From Haliclona indistincta (taxonomy: Eukaryota; Porifera; Demospongiae; Haplosclerida; Chalinidae), in NCBI GenBank assembly GCA_964017065.1, contig OZ024783.1, positions 2,626,559-2,690,558 on the forward strand: 64,000 nt of DNA, given 5' to 3'. Shown here piece after piece: positions 10,669-21,651 of the stretch. The notes below the pieces were generated by a model, which searched no databases, had not been told where the DNA came from, and worked only from the letters and a program-made list of their open reading frames with translations. How positions within the stretch are numbered: the first letter of the stretch is position 1; each line of letters begins with the position of its first letter. Position numbers and translations under genes: made by a program.

Positions 10669-12447
10669 AATATGGTTTTAACAGATCCTTATATTGTTCG
10701 TGGATGTGTGGTGGTAGCTTGTTATAGGTTGAACGATCAAGTTTGAATGTTACTACATGTTCGTTACTATCAGCAGCCTCGATCAGTTGGAGCAGGTTAG
10801 TAGAGTCAGTACAATTTTGTATCGATCCAATATCTAGTACTTCTAGTGTGTGGTGTGACTGTACAATATTAGTGAGAACAGGTAGGTCATTGTTTATTGT
10901 GTGTTAATATAAATATTTAAAGATTTTAGTTCACTCCCTGGTGCTATCAGGTGCTGAAAGATATCCAGATCATGATGATCAATGTTAAACTCCGATAAAT
11001 GAAGTTCTTTAAGTCGGGAAAACACTCTTAATATAATAATTACAGAAAGGGATGATCCAGTTATGTTCAACGACAAAATTCTCCCTTTAGCAATAGATGA
11101 GGACCAAAGACCCTTCACCAGGCGATCAATATTTTTCTTTGACTCATTGGCCATTACAAGACCCCAACTTTCATCGAAATGACTGATGCAGTATCCTGTG
11201 GCATACCAGTCAAAACCAACTACTTGTTCAACATCTATTGTATCATCTTCATTACCATAGTCCACCTTCACATTATCCATTATGCTAGGACACTCATATG
11301 CACAATGGACCAACTGTAGACGCTCAAAGACAAGCAGCTGTACCAACTCCTGGTACACAGAGTGACCGCTATGATAATCATCATGTCTGTACATTCCTGC
11401 CAGAAACCTCACAAAAACACTACCTTCATCTAGCCATTCTACCAGTTCAAAGCCACTAGGATTCACAACAGCAATATGGAGGGCAGTCAAGTATTCTTGA
11501 AGAGAGAGATGGAGGAAGGAGTAGGAGCACCCAGGACCTGTACACACATTCACACTTGTTGTCTTTTTCATTGTTCCAAGATGCTCAAAGTCCTCACCAA
11601 AGTCAGTAAAGACATACCTTTTCTTACACAAACTTTCGTAGGCCACCTTGGCTAGCTGAAGAAGCTGCTGAGCCACTACAGGAGGAAGCTTGCTAATGTC
11701 CTCTGTGCGCTGGAGGGAAGGAGGCATGCAATACTCACTAGGAACCTGACATGTGGACACGAGGTGCCTGCGAATGAGACCACAAGTGAGAGCGTCAAAG
11801 AGCTGTGTCATAGTTGTAGGGAAGGGCATATCTGTGTCATAGCTGTCCTGGTATATCAGGGCTACAAAGACGGCATTGAGAGGGATATACATCATACCAT
11901 ATATGGGAGGATTACTGGTGATGTAAGACAAGAACCCTGCCAGGATATCCCCACTAAACACGCTCTCGGCAAACCGCTTGATATCCTCTCTAGTGAAGCC
12001 TATCACCTCAAGGTGCCTGTCTATGTTATGCTGGCAGAGTCTCCAGAACTCAGCGCTTACTAAAGGTCGACTGGTGACAATAATCGTAGCCTCTGGTATG
12101 AGCCTACCTTTGACTAGATCTATGTAGACTGAGCCCTCTTGTCGCTGCTCACGAGGAAGCTCATCAAACCCATCGCACACAATAAGCACTCGATTCCCTC
12201 TACCTATTGCAGCCAAGAGCTCCTTCATGTTAGTGGTAGCATCACATGGCAGAAGGTCCTCAAGGCAGTGTGCCTCTTGAGCCTTCTTCTCCCTCAAGCG
12301 AACTAGTACCACTAACTCGTACTGCTTCACACTCTCTAACTCCTCCCACTTGTGACACACCTCCCATGCTAGTGTGCTCTTGCCGATACCTGGTGCACCC
12401 TCCACCAGGACACAACGTACTGGTCTACCATCCTCTCTGGGCTTTAG
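10669..12447 (-). pseudogene. NLR-2 NACHT-LRR body, 3' part (split by a transposon)
   Basis: Continues the NACHT domain from GRPVRCVLVEGAPGIGKS through VCDGFDELP, TIIVTSRP and FLHLSLQEYLTALH. A 503-codon frame (10894-12405) stops with SLNIYINTQ after a deletion of roughly 240 bp that removes the middle LRR segment present in NLR-3. Remnants of the C-terminal LRR and tail lie beyond the stop (10669-10880, including LLQLIEAADSNEHVV). Just upstream of the P-loop the exon is interrupted at 12448 by a 1.7-kb element. NLR-2 is therefore broken in at least two places unless the assembly is wrong. Confidence 0.85.
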
Positions 12448-12723
12448 TACCGTAAATCCTTAAAAAGAAGCCGGGGGCGTCCTTTTCTTAAGCAAGGGTT
12501 TGAGGGAGGCGTCTAAATAAGACCGGCGTTTATTTAAGACCGGCGTTTATTGGGGCGAGCCTGAGCGAGCCCCATATGGGATCGAAAAGCGTCCCCCGCG
12601 AACTATCTATCTATCTATGTATGCGTACGTCTTTCCGTAAATGCCCTCACGCTCTAATTCACCGAACGGTTCAATTTTGCCGCGTGTGTATTACGTCATA
12701 TCATACTAAGACGATGGATCCTG

Positions 12724-12913
12724 ATACAGCGCTTTGAATAGATCTTGCAACACCACTGTCAAAGCGGAAGTAATACGTTGACCAATCAAACACGGCTGGT
12801 CACGTGTGGGCCTGCATCAGAGAATTGAAGCGCGTGATTGATTGGTCAACGTAAGAAAACGTGTTACTTCCGCTTGACTGTGGTGTTGCAAGATCTATTC
12901 AAAGCGCTGTACT
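12724..12913. repeat. Inverted repeat (fold-back) inside the TA element
   Basis: Arms beginning TACAGCGCTTTGAATAGATC and ending in its complement, each about 65-75 bp, enclose a short spacer. Related sequence (cacacttccgctt...ctgtata) occurs at 21.49-21.59 kb. This looks like a small nested MITE. Confidence 0.7.
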
Positions 12914-12922
12914 ACTATTCCA

Positions 12923-13864
12923 GTGCGTGATTATTCTTCAAAGAAAGAAGAACAACTTCTAAGGAGAAGAGTGCGTGAAAGAGCTCGCCGAGCTGCTGAA
13001 ACTGCAGAGGAAAAAGAGCAGAGACTGAGCAAGCGAAGAGCTCGTGATAAGGCGCGACGTGCTGCCCAGCGTGATGAACAGCATGCTGAACAAAGAAAAA
13101 CAATGCTACAGCAGTTGAGACGCCAACAGCAAGAACGACGTGATGCTGAGAGTAGTAAACAGAGAGAAGACAGGCTGCAGCACATGAGAGACCAAGAACA
13201 CGAGCGACGTGATGCTGAGAATAGTGAACAAAGAGAAAACAGGCTGCAGCACATGAGAGACCAAGATCACCAGCGACGTGATGTTGAAAGTAGTGAACAA
13301 AGAGAAAACAGGCTGCAGCACATGAGAGACCAAGAACACCAGCGACGTGATGTTGAAAGTAGTGAACAAAGAGAAAACAGGCTACAGCACATGAGAGACC
13401 AAGAAAATGAGCGACGTGATGCTGAGGATCTAGCACAGAGAGATAGTCGACTACAGCGTTTGCGAGAGAGTCGACAAAGACAACCTGATCATCCACAAAT
13501 TGCTCTTTTTGATCAGCCAGCTGTTAGAGCCAAGATGCTCAATTTTCACATGTCTATTAGCACTATAGAGGTGCCTTTGTCCCATTATCATCATCATTAT
13601 ACAATCGCTATATCAACTATCTTGAACTATAATCATCATTCATATTGCTATCCATTCTATTATTCCAACCAACTATCCGATTTTGTGATTTTTACTATTA
13701 CATGTACGTACAGTTCGCTCAGGCTCGCCCCACATTGTCTTTACAATCATCTAGTTTATATAATAGCGATCGTACGGTATGTAGCCACACCCTGCACCCA
13801 CGTCAGCATTGTCACGATCACGAGTCTCTTTCTCCAGTGTTATCAGAGGCCATCACGTTTATAA
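12923..13864 (+). CDS. STPR-repeat protein ORF carried by the transposon
   Basis: 313-codon ORF. Its first ~195 residues are Arg/Glu/Gln-rich tandem repeats of 23 residues (RRDAESSEQRENRLQHMRDQ type), preceded by RARRAAETAEEKEQRL. This is the pattern of the STPR (score-and-three peptide repeat) DNA-binding domain known from silkworm FMBP-1 and also seen in some transposon proteins. The last ~110 residues are low-complexity His/Tyr/Ser-rich and may be read-through of non-coding sequence. Four consecutive repeats are nearly identical at DNA level, suggesting recent expansion. It could be a captured host fragment or part of a transposon protein. The start is the first ATG. Confidence 0.6.
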   Translation: MRDYSSKKEEQLLRRRVRERARRAAETAEEKEQRLSKRRARDKARRAAQRDEQHAEQRKTMLQQLRRQQQERRDAESSKQREDRLQHMRDQEHERRDAENSEQRENRLQHMRDQDHQRRDVESSEQRENRLQHMRDQEHQRRDVESSEQRENRLQHMRDQENERRDAEDLAQRDSRLQRLRESRQRQPDHPQIALFDQPAVRAKMLNFHMSISTIEVPLSHYHHHYTIAISTILNYNHHSYCYPFYYSNQLSDFVIFTITCTYSSLRLAPHCLYNHLVYIIAIVRYVATPCTHVSIVTITSLFLQCYQRPSRL

Positions 13865-14164
13865 GACGATCTGGACTCCCCACCTTGGTGAAGAACTTGT
13901 GCTAGCTACTGAGAACTTTAAACTGATGAGAAGCGGCCCGCTTGCTACTTGTCTCCGCAGCAGCAACAGCTTTCAGTTTAAATGCCACGTCGTAGCTTCT
14001 ACGTGCAGCCATGGCCATGTGCTTGGGCGTTGTCCTGCACACGTGCGAACCACGCCCAGGCGTCAATTTAAGACCGGCGTCTATTGCACTATTGAGAGTT
14101 TTACCCCGGCGTCAATTTAAGACCGGCGTCTATTTGAGGGGGGCTTCTATTTAAGGATTTACGG

Positions 14165-14391
14165 TATATGATCAAGTGCTATCGGAGCTTTCTCATGCAA
14201 GATCTCTTCCGTTAAACCGTGGAGACTTTTTCTAGTAAACTCATCTGCTTGCTTCCTGGTGATACCCTTCTTGCTGATGACAGCTAGTTCAATGTAGTGT
14301 TTGCTGGCAGTAGTGAGTAGCTTATCATCATCAGGGAGTGGCTGTCGGTAACAGTCCTTTAGGAACTGGTTGTACTGCTTCCTGGTGATAG
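14165..14391 (-). CDS. NLR-2 NACHT exon, 5' part
   Basis: Encodes AITRKQYNQFLKDCYRQPL through EKAPIALDHI, the pre-NACHT helical region. The exon begins at the acceptor ctcctcag (14391) and is cut at 14166 by the TA-flanked transposon. The reading frame would be continuous with the body at 12447 if the element were absent. Confidence 0.8.
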
Positions 14392-14446
14392 CTGAGGAGA
14401 GGAAACACATCATCCACTGGTCATTAGTGACTGAGTATGTCATTAT

Positions 14447-15168
14447 GCCTCGGTGGGCGGAGCCACGAGGCATACTGTAATCGCGTTGTCTGTCTGTCTG
14501 TTACATCATTTTTGCGGCGCACGCTGAAAGGTAAGCTCTGAAACTTACAATGCAGGTAGAAATCGATATTATCTCGGATGTGAACTAGCGAAATTTCGAT
14601 ACAAAGCTTTGTTCTAGAGTTATGGCGTGATTTGCTTACTTAGTTTGCCGTTTCTGGCGATCTGGACTTCTCCGAAGGCAAGGCTGTCCACAGTTGACTG
14701 CCTAGAACCTGATAGGTTAGAATTTTACTACAGGATAGCAGCGCAGGTCCAGAGAAATTGTGTAAGCAAGCTATGGAAGCTACTCGCTCGTGGTCTGTGC
14801 CAAACACTGTAGACACGCCTAGTTAAATTGTGGTCAGCACTGATTGGCTTCTGATTGCATAACTAAAGCACTACTGTACAGAAATCCTGTATACATGCAT
14901 CTGCAGTTGCTGTGTTTGTAGAATGGTGGATAGTTGTGTTTGTTGATATTTGTAGCAGTATTCTCACAGCAATGAGTGCAGTAGTCTTGTTGCAGTATAC
15001 TTTAACTTGTTTCTACTGCAGCTTACATTGCATGCTTTCATGACACTGTTTTGATCCTTCCGTGGATCTACTGCATGCATATATACGTGCTGTCATAATT
15101 ATGCATCTGCTAATTGAATGCCATACATGCTACATGTACTGCACCGAGGCATCTGCACCTTTGGTGCT
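14447..15168. mobile_element. ATGCCTCGG-type element inside the NLR-2 intron
   Basis: Same family as the cluster at 2.2-4.2 kb. It lies in the intron that is 57 bp in NLR-1 and NLR-3, and TCATTAT is repeated at 14440-14446 and 15169-15175. The insertion enlarges the intron to about 790 bp but leaves both splice sites in place. Confidence 0.8.
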
Positions 15169-15177
15169 TCATTATAC

Positions 15178-15243
15178 CTGTTGTGCTTGAATGAGATGAA
15201 GAGGTGATGGAGGATGGTATTATACTATCATTGGTCTGTTGTG
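15178..15243 (-). CDS. NLR-2 linker exon (66 nt)
   Basis: Same phase-1 Ser/Thr-rich linker exon as in the other paralogues. Confidence 0.75.
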
Positions 15244-15299
15244 CTGTAAGACATTGTCACATGTTATTCCACCATACACACATTCTCTAGTATACTCAC

Positions 15300-15362
15300 C
15301 AGCTGATGTGTTTGGTGGTAGGGACGACACCAGTTGAGGAGTGTGCAGTGACTTGAGTTGAG
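15300..15362 (-). CDS. NLR-2 linker exon (63 nt)
   Basis: Encodes AQLKSLHTPQLVSSLPPNTS. It is phase 1 at both ends. The same exon is present in NLR-3 (28094-28156) and in the CARD-Tudor-bromodomain gene (51327-51389). It is found only with CARD-type N-termini here. Confidence 0.75.
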
Positions 15363-15427
15363 CTACATCAGAACACCATGCACTGGTCAGTGGATGTACT
15401 CAGACACACAGTCATTATCATACTCAC

Positions 15428-15719
15428 CACATGTGGACCTCAGCTTGCCACAGAGGTGCTGCATTGAACTGTCCTTCTCTAGTGCTTCCATAAAATTGTG
15501 GTAGTTGCTGGGGTCTAGTCGGATTGTTGTTTCTGTTGCAACTAGTAGCTCTGTCACTTTCTGTTCTCTCAGTGTTAGCTCATTAATCTTGTCTCTTGTG
15601 TGACGTGACAGTAGACCAGCAGAGTACAGTCTCGCTGCCAGTGGGGCGGGGCTCCTGATGTTTTCTAACAGGTCAGCATAATGCCCCTGGAACGAGCGGT
15701 ACTCAGCGCTCTCGGTCTC
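15428..15719 (-). CDS. NLR-2 CARD exon
   Basis: About 97 residues with the CARD pattern: FQGHYADLLENIRSPAPLAA, LYSAGLLSRHTRDKINEL, KVTELLVATETTIRLDPSNY, then FMEALEKDSSMQHLCGKL. CARDs mediate homotypic recruitment of adaptors and caspases. The acceptor is tgttcag at 15720; the donor ATGTG|gtgagt is phase 1. No leader exon was identified upstream, so the true start is unknown. Confidence 0.8.
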
Positions 15720-16370
15720 CTGAACAGCAGACGAAGGTTACAGACAAGTATTAATTATTATACTACATACAACAATACAGCTATGGACTGATTCAGCTAA
15801 AGAAACAGTCTTACCTGATCTGCACAAGACGCCATAACTGTCAACAAAACGAGCCACACCTTTCAACGAGCAATGAATCTGATTATCTAGTGCATTTGAC
15901 CTGTTGATAGAATTTCACACAATATGTGATAGTACAGAATATTTTACTCAATACCAAACAGTGCATTGGTGTTAGTGTCTATTGTGAGAATGCATAATAT
16001 AGTGGGTTTTGGAAGCCTTGCTGTGTAGCTGCATTGCCATGGCGATGAGTTGGTTCCCCTTGTCACTAGCTGGCTTACCTTGCAGAAGGCATGGCATCTA
16101 AACAATGACATGACAGCATCATAGTATGCAGCCAATGAATAATACTACACCAAATGTAAACAATTGGTAATGTTTTAGATTTCATTTTAAAATAATAACC
16201 ACAAAATGAAGTATTATTAATATTTGATGGTTGGTTTGACTGTTCTACCAGTTCGTGTAGTGACAATGTGTGATACTCGTGGAATAACCTCATCTTCTTC
16301 ATCCTCTAACTAATCATCTTCCTCATCATCTGACATGCTCAATCGTCTGAGTCTCTTTGACGCTGACCTA
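15720..16370. other. Intergenic between NLR-2 CARD and cassette B
   Basis: No supported gene. Small frames here have no recognisable domain. Confidence 0.5.
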
Positions 16371-16374
16371 GTCA

Positions 16375-18125
16375 CTACCCTGCCCCGCCCCCTTCCTGAT
16401 CATCATATCGTCTCTTCTGCTGTGATCTACTCCTAGTGGTCACACGTCTTCTGACCACGCCCACCTCCTCCTCCTCAATGGACAGTTCGTCTCTGCTCTC
16501 AGATTCATCGTTCGAGGAGAGTTCTTCAGTCGAGGTTGATAGTCCGTTCATTATCAAACTGCTCATTATGTCTGCAGTGCTGCGAGAAGATGATCTTAGT
16601 CTAGATGGGATCTGTGGAGTGGATTCCGCTAGAATACCGAGGGTTCGAATTCGTCTGGTGCCATAGACTGGTCTGCTGTCCTCAGATTGACATGATTTCA
16701 GGAACTCCAGTACCTTGATCTCGAACAACGCTTGAAGAGACTTAGCCATCTTGTAGACCTGTGAGGAGGAAACACCAAATTATACATGTAAGTTAACGAT
16801 TATTAGTATGTAAAATTTTATCACACATTGTGCAAGTGCAATTGGTTCTAATTTCTGTGGGCATTTTCTAAAGTACTATACTGAGATATGCAAGAGTATA
16901 CTGGGATGTACAAGAGTATACTGAGACATGAAATAGTATACTGGAATATAAAAGAGTATACTGAGATGATGTGCAATAGTACACTGGGATGTACAAGAGA
17001 ATACAGGGATGTACAAGAGAATACAGGGATGTACAAGGGTATACTGGGATGTGCAAGAGTATACTGAGATACATGTGAAAGAGTATACTGAGATGTGCAA
17101 CAGTATACTGAGATGTGCAACAGTATACTGAGATGTGCAATAGTACACTGGGATGTACAAGAGAATAACAGGATGTACAAGAGAATACAGGGATGTACAA
17201 GAGTATGCAAACCTGCGATTTGTGTTGATTGTACTCTTTAGCGTTAGTAAAGATCAGTCTAACATCATCAATGAGCTCTCTTGGCACTCGATAGTGACCC
17301 TCAGAGAGCTTCTGACGAACTAGACTAAGATCCATCGGACAACAAACAACCAATGGATAGTCCTGAGAGAGAGAAAGTGAAAGAGAGGGAGGGAGAGAGA
17401 GAGAGAATTCGAAAGTGAGTGGCTGAGTGATGACTCTATTTACTCACTGGACATGTTTCTGTGTCCACTGGTTTCAGGAAAGGAGGTGAGTTTTCGTTTT
17501 GACAGAGATTGTCCAACAACTGCACAGCAGCATCAAACCAGAGCTGAGGAGGATAGAGAGAGAGGTGCCAGTGAGTGAGGGAGTGAGTGAGAGAGTGAGT
17601 GAGTGAGTGAGTTACTAACCAGTTGGTCTCTGTTGTTCACAAGCTCATCTTGCTCGACCTCCATCTTCTCCTCTTCTGCTTCTTCCCTACGATCCATCAG
17701 ATTTTGTAGTCGCTGCAGAACCAAACTCACTCATTACCTTACACATGAGGCATGAAGTTATCAACCTTTGATTTTCTCTTCACGGGTGAGGATGGTGCTA
17801 TCTTTGTCTCAGTTGGAGCAGTGAACAGTTCCTCTGCTTCAACCAGTTCGACCTCCGGAGCAATGACCTCTGTGGGAAGGTCATCATCGGCTACAGAAAG
17901 GTCAGGACGATAACACTCCATTATATTGTTACACGAAGGAGTCCTGTAAGAACAAAAATTGGTAAAATTTTAAACAGGATATCAATTTTGATGGGCGACC
18001 TGATAAATTTTAGCAATTTTTGTACAATAATTTTTCCATGCTTGACAATGAGACTAGTTTCTTCGTTGTAAGACAGTGCATTACAAGCCAACAACACAAC
18101 CTCCCAGATGAGAGCTATCTTCCGT
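16375..18125 (-). CDS. PHIP/BRWD-like bromodomain gene, cassette B (5' incomplete)
   Basis: Six clean exons: 18000-18125 (second half of a bromodomain, ALIWEVVLLACNALSYNEE), 17745-17943 (IMECYRPDL, acidic linker, SSPVKRKSKVD), 17620-17712, 17448-17543 (WFDAAVQLLDNL, PPFLKPVD), 17213-17362 (CPMDLSLVRQKL, IDDVRLIFTNAKEYN: bromodomain 2 with the conserved Asn) and 16375-16758 (VYKMAKSLQALFEI, then a Ser/Glu/Arg-rich tail). This matches the C-terminal half of PHIP/BRWD proteins, which read acetylated chromatin. WD40, Tudor and the first bromodomain half are absent upstream, where a GA microsatellite and mobile elements lie. It may be a partial duplicate or have an undetected start. Confidence 0.75.
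16865..17208. repeat. Minisatellite in cassette B intron
   Basis: About 18 diverged units of ~19-20 bp of the type gatgtacaagagtatactg, wholly within the last intron of the bromodomain gene. Long minus-strand frames through it are translation of the repeat, not genes. Confidence 0.9.
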
Positions 18126-18126
18126 C

Positions 18127-18128
<2 letters not shown>

Positions 18129-18213
<85 letters not shown>

Positions 18214-18290
18214 AGGAGAAGGAAAAGGAGAAGGAGAAGGAGAAGGAGAAGAAGAAGAAGAAGAAGAAGAAGAAGAAGAAGAAAGAAGAT
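18129..18290. repeat. (GA)n / (GAGAAG)n microsatellite
   Basis: Long purine run on the plus strand. On the minus strand it is a polypyrimidine tract leading directly into the acceptor of the bromodomain half-exon at 18125. Confidence 0.95.
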
Positions 18291-18599
18291 GAACAAACGG
18301 GTGACCACGTGAACTCTGGTTTACCACCTTAGACCTGGTTTCTTTTACTTCTGAAGGTCTCTTTGTAATCGCACAAATCGTGCAAAGAGCTTCAGAACGT
18401 TAGATTAGCTTGACGCCCGTACGGCGAAGATATGGCAGTGCCGTACTTACGGTGCCTCCATGCGAGACGCCATCTTCATGCCCATAGCAACTGGCCTTAT
18501 AGCCTGTATTAGTAGACTTATTGCAAGCGCTTGCCTCTTAGGATAACCCCTAGGTAGTTAAAATACCCCTGATGTCGTCAACAGCCAAGATATACGTGA

Positions 18600-18700
18600 A
18601 TTATTGCGTTTAGCCTAAGTGTAGCCGCCATCTTGTTTTCCGCTCAACCCTAAATATGCCACGTCTACCGCGTGGCATAATATTCACTTTTTTCTTTCAG
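18600..18700. other. Leader-upstream relic with hairpin
   Basis: The text gccgccatcttgttttc...caaccct, then the stem ATGCCACG/CGTGGCAT with loop tctacc, parallels the sequence before the 2A leader at 29.40-29.45 kb. No leader ORF follows here. Confidence 0.4.
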
Positions 18701-18719
18701 CTGTACTGAATGTCCCACC

Positions 18720-19595
18720 ATAGATAATACAGTACACAGTGGATATGCAACGAGCCCGTATACGCCGATTTGGAGTGATGCAGTGTGTGCAACGGGTGTA
18801 ACGGACGTGTCCGAGGATTATAAATGGCTGCTCGCCTTACAGTGCACAAAAACAGCTGAAAACATTGCAGGAAATATGTAGACAACGACGAAAGCAACTT
18901 CAACCATTGGTTTATCTTGTAATAGAACCATTCCGTTCACTTCTAACACTGGAAGCAACGTATCTATGTGAAAAATCATACTTTTCAAGCTCCATAGCTC
19001 GACTAGTGTGATGTGCTAAAGACAAGATACTGAACGTTGTGACCGTTTTGTGCATACAACCTTAGTTTCTCACAGTAGGATGAAGACAGTAGCATTCAGT
19101 AGTGCTGTTCATGGAGTTCTAAAGCCGTCAGTGTGGTAGATAATCTAACACAAACAAACTGCTACTCGAAGGAAAATTTGCTGCTTGGCAGCGTCTCAGC
19201 AGTTGTGCACAGAGTGTAACTCCTTGATAATAGTTTCTCACAATGCACAACACTATGAGCTACCAGTAGGTATGTAAAAAGGCTTTGTAGCATAAGCCAG
19301 TGCTGTAGTAATCTAACACAAAGTAGCCGTATCAAGAAAAGAGAGCCAAAACGGCAGAAACCGAGGTCCAGCTATAACAACAGAAGTCTTTTGCAGTACC
19401 AGGATCTTCTCTACCAATTGATGAACACGTTTACAGCTTTATAATAGCTTCCTTGTCTCTTCAGAACAGTAAATACAGCTTTATAACTTTCAGCTACTCA
19501 ACTAAGACCCGTTTCAGTCAGTGTTACAGCGTAACTCCGTGGATCCCTCCGTATACCAGGTCGTTGCATATCCACTGTGTACTGTATTATCTATG
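18720..19595. mobile_element. hAT-like non-autonomous element, copy 1
   Basis: 876 bp with inverted termini ATAGATAATACAGTACACAG (perfect for more than 30 bp) and an 8-bp target duplication GTCCCACC (18712-18719 and 19596-19603), the size typical of hAT elements. It is inserted in a dispersed repeat also found intact at 9.1 and 23.3 kb. No transposase. Confidence 0.8.
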
Positions 19596-19717
19596 GTCCC
19601 ACCCACCTCTGTCTTTCTATCATCTCTGTGCATTGCATTGTAATACAAAACCATAAAATTAATGTGATATACTCGTACGTGATAAATTATAATGATAAAT
19701 CACCTCATTCACTAAAG

Positions 19718-20560
19718 CATAGATAATACAGTATACACGGTGGATATGCAGCGACCTGGTATACGGAGGGATCCACGGTGTTACGCTATAACACTGCAGA
19801 CTGAAACGGGTCTTAGTTGAGTAGCTGACAGTTGTAAAGCTGTTTTTACTGTTCTGAAGAGACAAGAAAGCTTTTATAAAGCAGTAAACGTGTTCATCAA
19901 TTAGTAGAGAAAATCGTGGTACTGCAAAAGACTTCTGTTGTTAAGACTTATAGCTGGATCTCGGTTTCTGCCGTTTTGGCTCTCTTTTCTCTTGATACGC
20001 ACGGCTATACTTTGTGTTAGATTATTCAGTACAGCACTGGCTTATGCTACAAAGCCAGTGCAGTAGGTAGCATTGCGAGAAACTATTATCAAGGAGTTAC
20101 ACTCTGTGCACAACTGCTGCCAAGCAGCGAATTTTTCCTTCGTGTAGCAGTTTGTTTGTGTTAGAAAATATCTACCACACTGACGACTTCAGAACTCCAT
20201 GAACGGCACTACTGAATGCTACTGTCTTCATTCTACTGCGAGAAACTAAGGTTGTATTCACAAAACGATCACAACGTTCAGTATCTTGTCTTTAGCACAT
20301 CACACTAGTCGAGCTATGGAGCTTGTAAACAATGATTTTTCACATAGATACGTTGCTTCCAGCATAGCTCTATTACAAGAAAAAACCAATGGTTGAAGTT
20401 GCTTTCATCGTTGTCTAAGTATTTCCTGCAATGTTTTCAGCTGTTTTTGTGCGAGCAGCCATTTATAATCCTTGGACACGTCCGTTACATCCGTAGCACA
20501 CACTGCATCACTCCAAATCGGCGTATACGGGCTCGTTGCATGTCCACTGTGTACTGTATG
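19718..20560. mobile_element. hAT-like non-autonomous element, copy 2 (inverted)
   Basis: Same family as the 18.72-kb element in opposite orientation, flanked by ACTAAAG (19711-19717 and 20561-20567). The two copies form a palindrome of about 1.84 kb with a ~120-bp centre. Short frames inside have no recognisable domain. Confidence 0.8.
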
Positions 20561-20567
20561 ACTAAAG

Positions 20568-21640
20568 GAACTATTTACCAATTTAACTTACTCGGTGTTT
20601 TTTTTACTTATTTGAAAATAACAGGCAGAGTGCCAATGACATTTGACATTAATGACATTTTTGGAATGCTTCTATCGTAGGACAAAAATTCTATAAAAAT
20701 TATCAATAAAAACAGCCTTAACAGATCGATGGATAGCAGCACCCACCACCTCTCTGAAGACCCCGGGACTACCGGCCTCCGGCCAGAGTGCTATCTAGAG
20801 CCAACAACTCCAGCAGCTGTGTGCTGACAGCTGCTTTCATAGTCATTATTGGGGAGGAATTCACACAGATCCCAGTCGCTCCTTCTTGCGAAGGGTGTGA
20901 ACCCACGACTCTGGTAGCACTCTGAAAGTACATAGGTCAACTCCTATATATACCCCAGAATTGAGAGTTCCTGCCATTAGTGGGCTTCGCATTGCCGGAA
21001 TATACGGTCAATAATTGACCGTATATTTCCCCGTAAATTAACGCTGGGAAATGTATGGCGGACATTGAGAGGACCAAGAAAACGCCGCGCGCGGTAGTAG
21101 CCAACGAGCAACAGGATTCCTTAGTTCATGACTAACCTGTCATGGCTGTTTATATGCGTCGTTCCAAATCGTGATACTATTTCTGTAAATAATTGTTGAC
21201 AGCTTGTACAATTTTGATTATTAATTTTAGAGCTATAATTATTCGAACATTAAACTGAGGAGCAATTCTCATCTGCAGATGGTTAGTCATCTTCTAATGG
21301 ATGCCTCAAGATCTGGTTGAAGTTACGTTAAGGTCAGTAAGTCGGTTTCGTTATCGAGCTATTCAAAAACAAAAAACAGGTATGCAGGCGGCAATTAGGT
21401 TTTGTGGCGGTTTACCAGTGGTGAACCGCGCCACTATTACAAGTCTGTTTGTACTATTCATGCAGATATGGTGTATTGTTCCTAACACTGCAGTTGTATA
21501 TGTCGATCAGTCACGTGTATCCCATTCACGCGCGTTTGATTGGCCAACGTCACACTTCCGCTTTTGCCTCAAGATCTTCGAAATCGCTGTATATTAATAA
21601 ATAATTATTATTATTGTTCCAAAACGAGTTCTAGAAGAGC
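20568..21640. other. Intergenic with a palindrome and a possible element
   Basis: No supported gene. It contains a near-perfect palindrome at about 20997-21030 (centre caataattg, arms GAATATACGGT/ACCGTATATT). A stretch at 21.49-21.60 kb resembles the inverted repeat at 12.72-12.91 kb. Confidence 0.4.
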
Positions 21641-21651
21641 CTTACTGAATT

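Larger units (their letters stand above)
12450..14164. mobile_element. TA-flanked DNA transposon with STPR-repeat ORF, inserted in NLR-2
   Basis: The insertion site is resolved to the base by comparison with NLR-1 and NLR-3, where the exon reads tttagTATATGATC. Here TA is duplicated (12448-12449 and 14165-14166) around 1715 bp bounded by inverted repeats starting CCGTAAATCCTTAAA (about 23 bp with one mismatch). A TA target duplication is typical of the Tc1/mariner superfamily. No DDE transposase was recognised. Subterminal copies of AAGACCGGCGTTTATT lie near both ends. A second inverted pair, GGGGCGAGCCTGAGCGA (about 12555) and its complement (about 13717), suggests nesting. Confidence 0.85.

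Noticed and set aside
12915..13496. Minus-strand ORF of 193 codons with hydrophobic repeats
   Set aside because: Antisense shadow of the STPR repeat ORF; the repeats come from the same DNA units.
16848..17353. Long minus-strand frames rich in Cys/Ser/Tyr/Leu
   Set aside because: They are translations of an intronic minisatellite. Only the first part (17213-17362) is a real bromodomain exon.
18020..18332. Arg-Glu and Leu-Ser repeat ORFs
   Set aside because: Simple translation of the GA/GAGAAG microsatellite in several frames.
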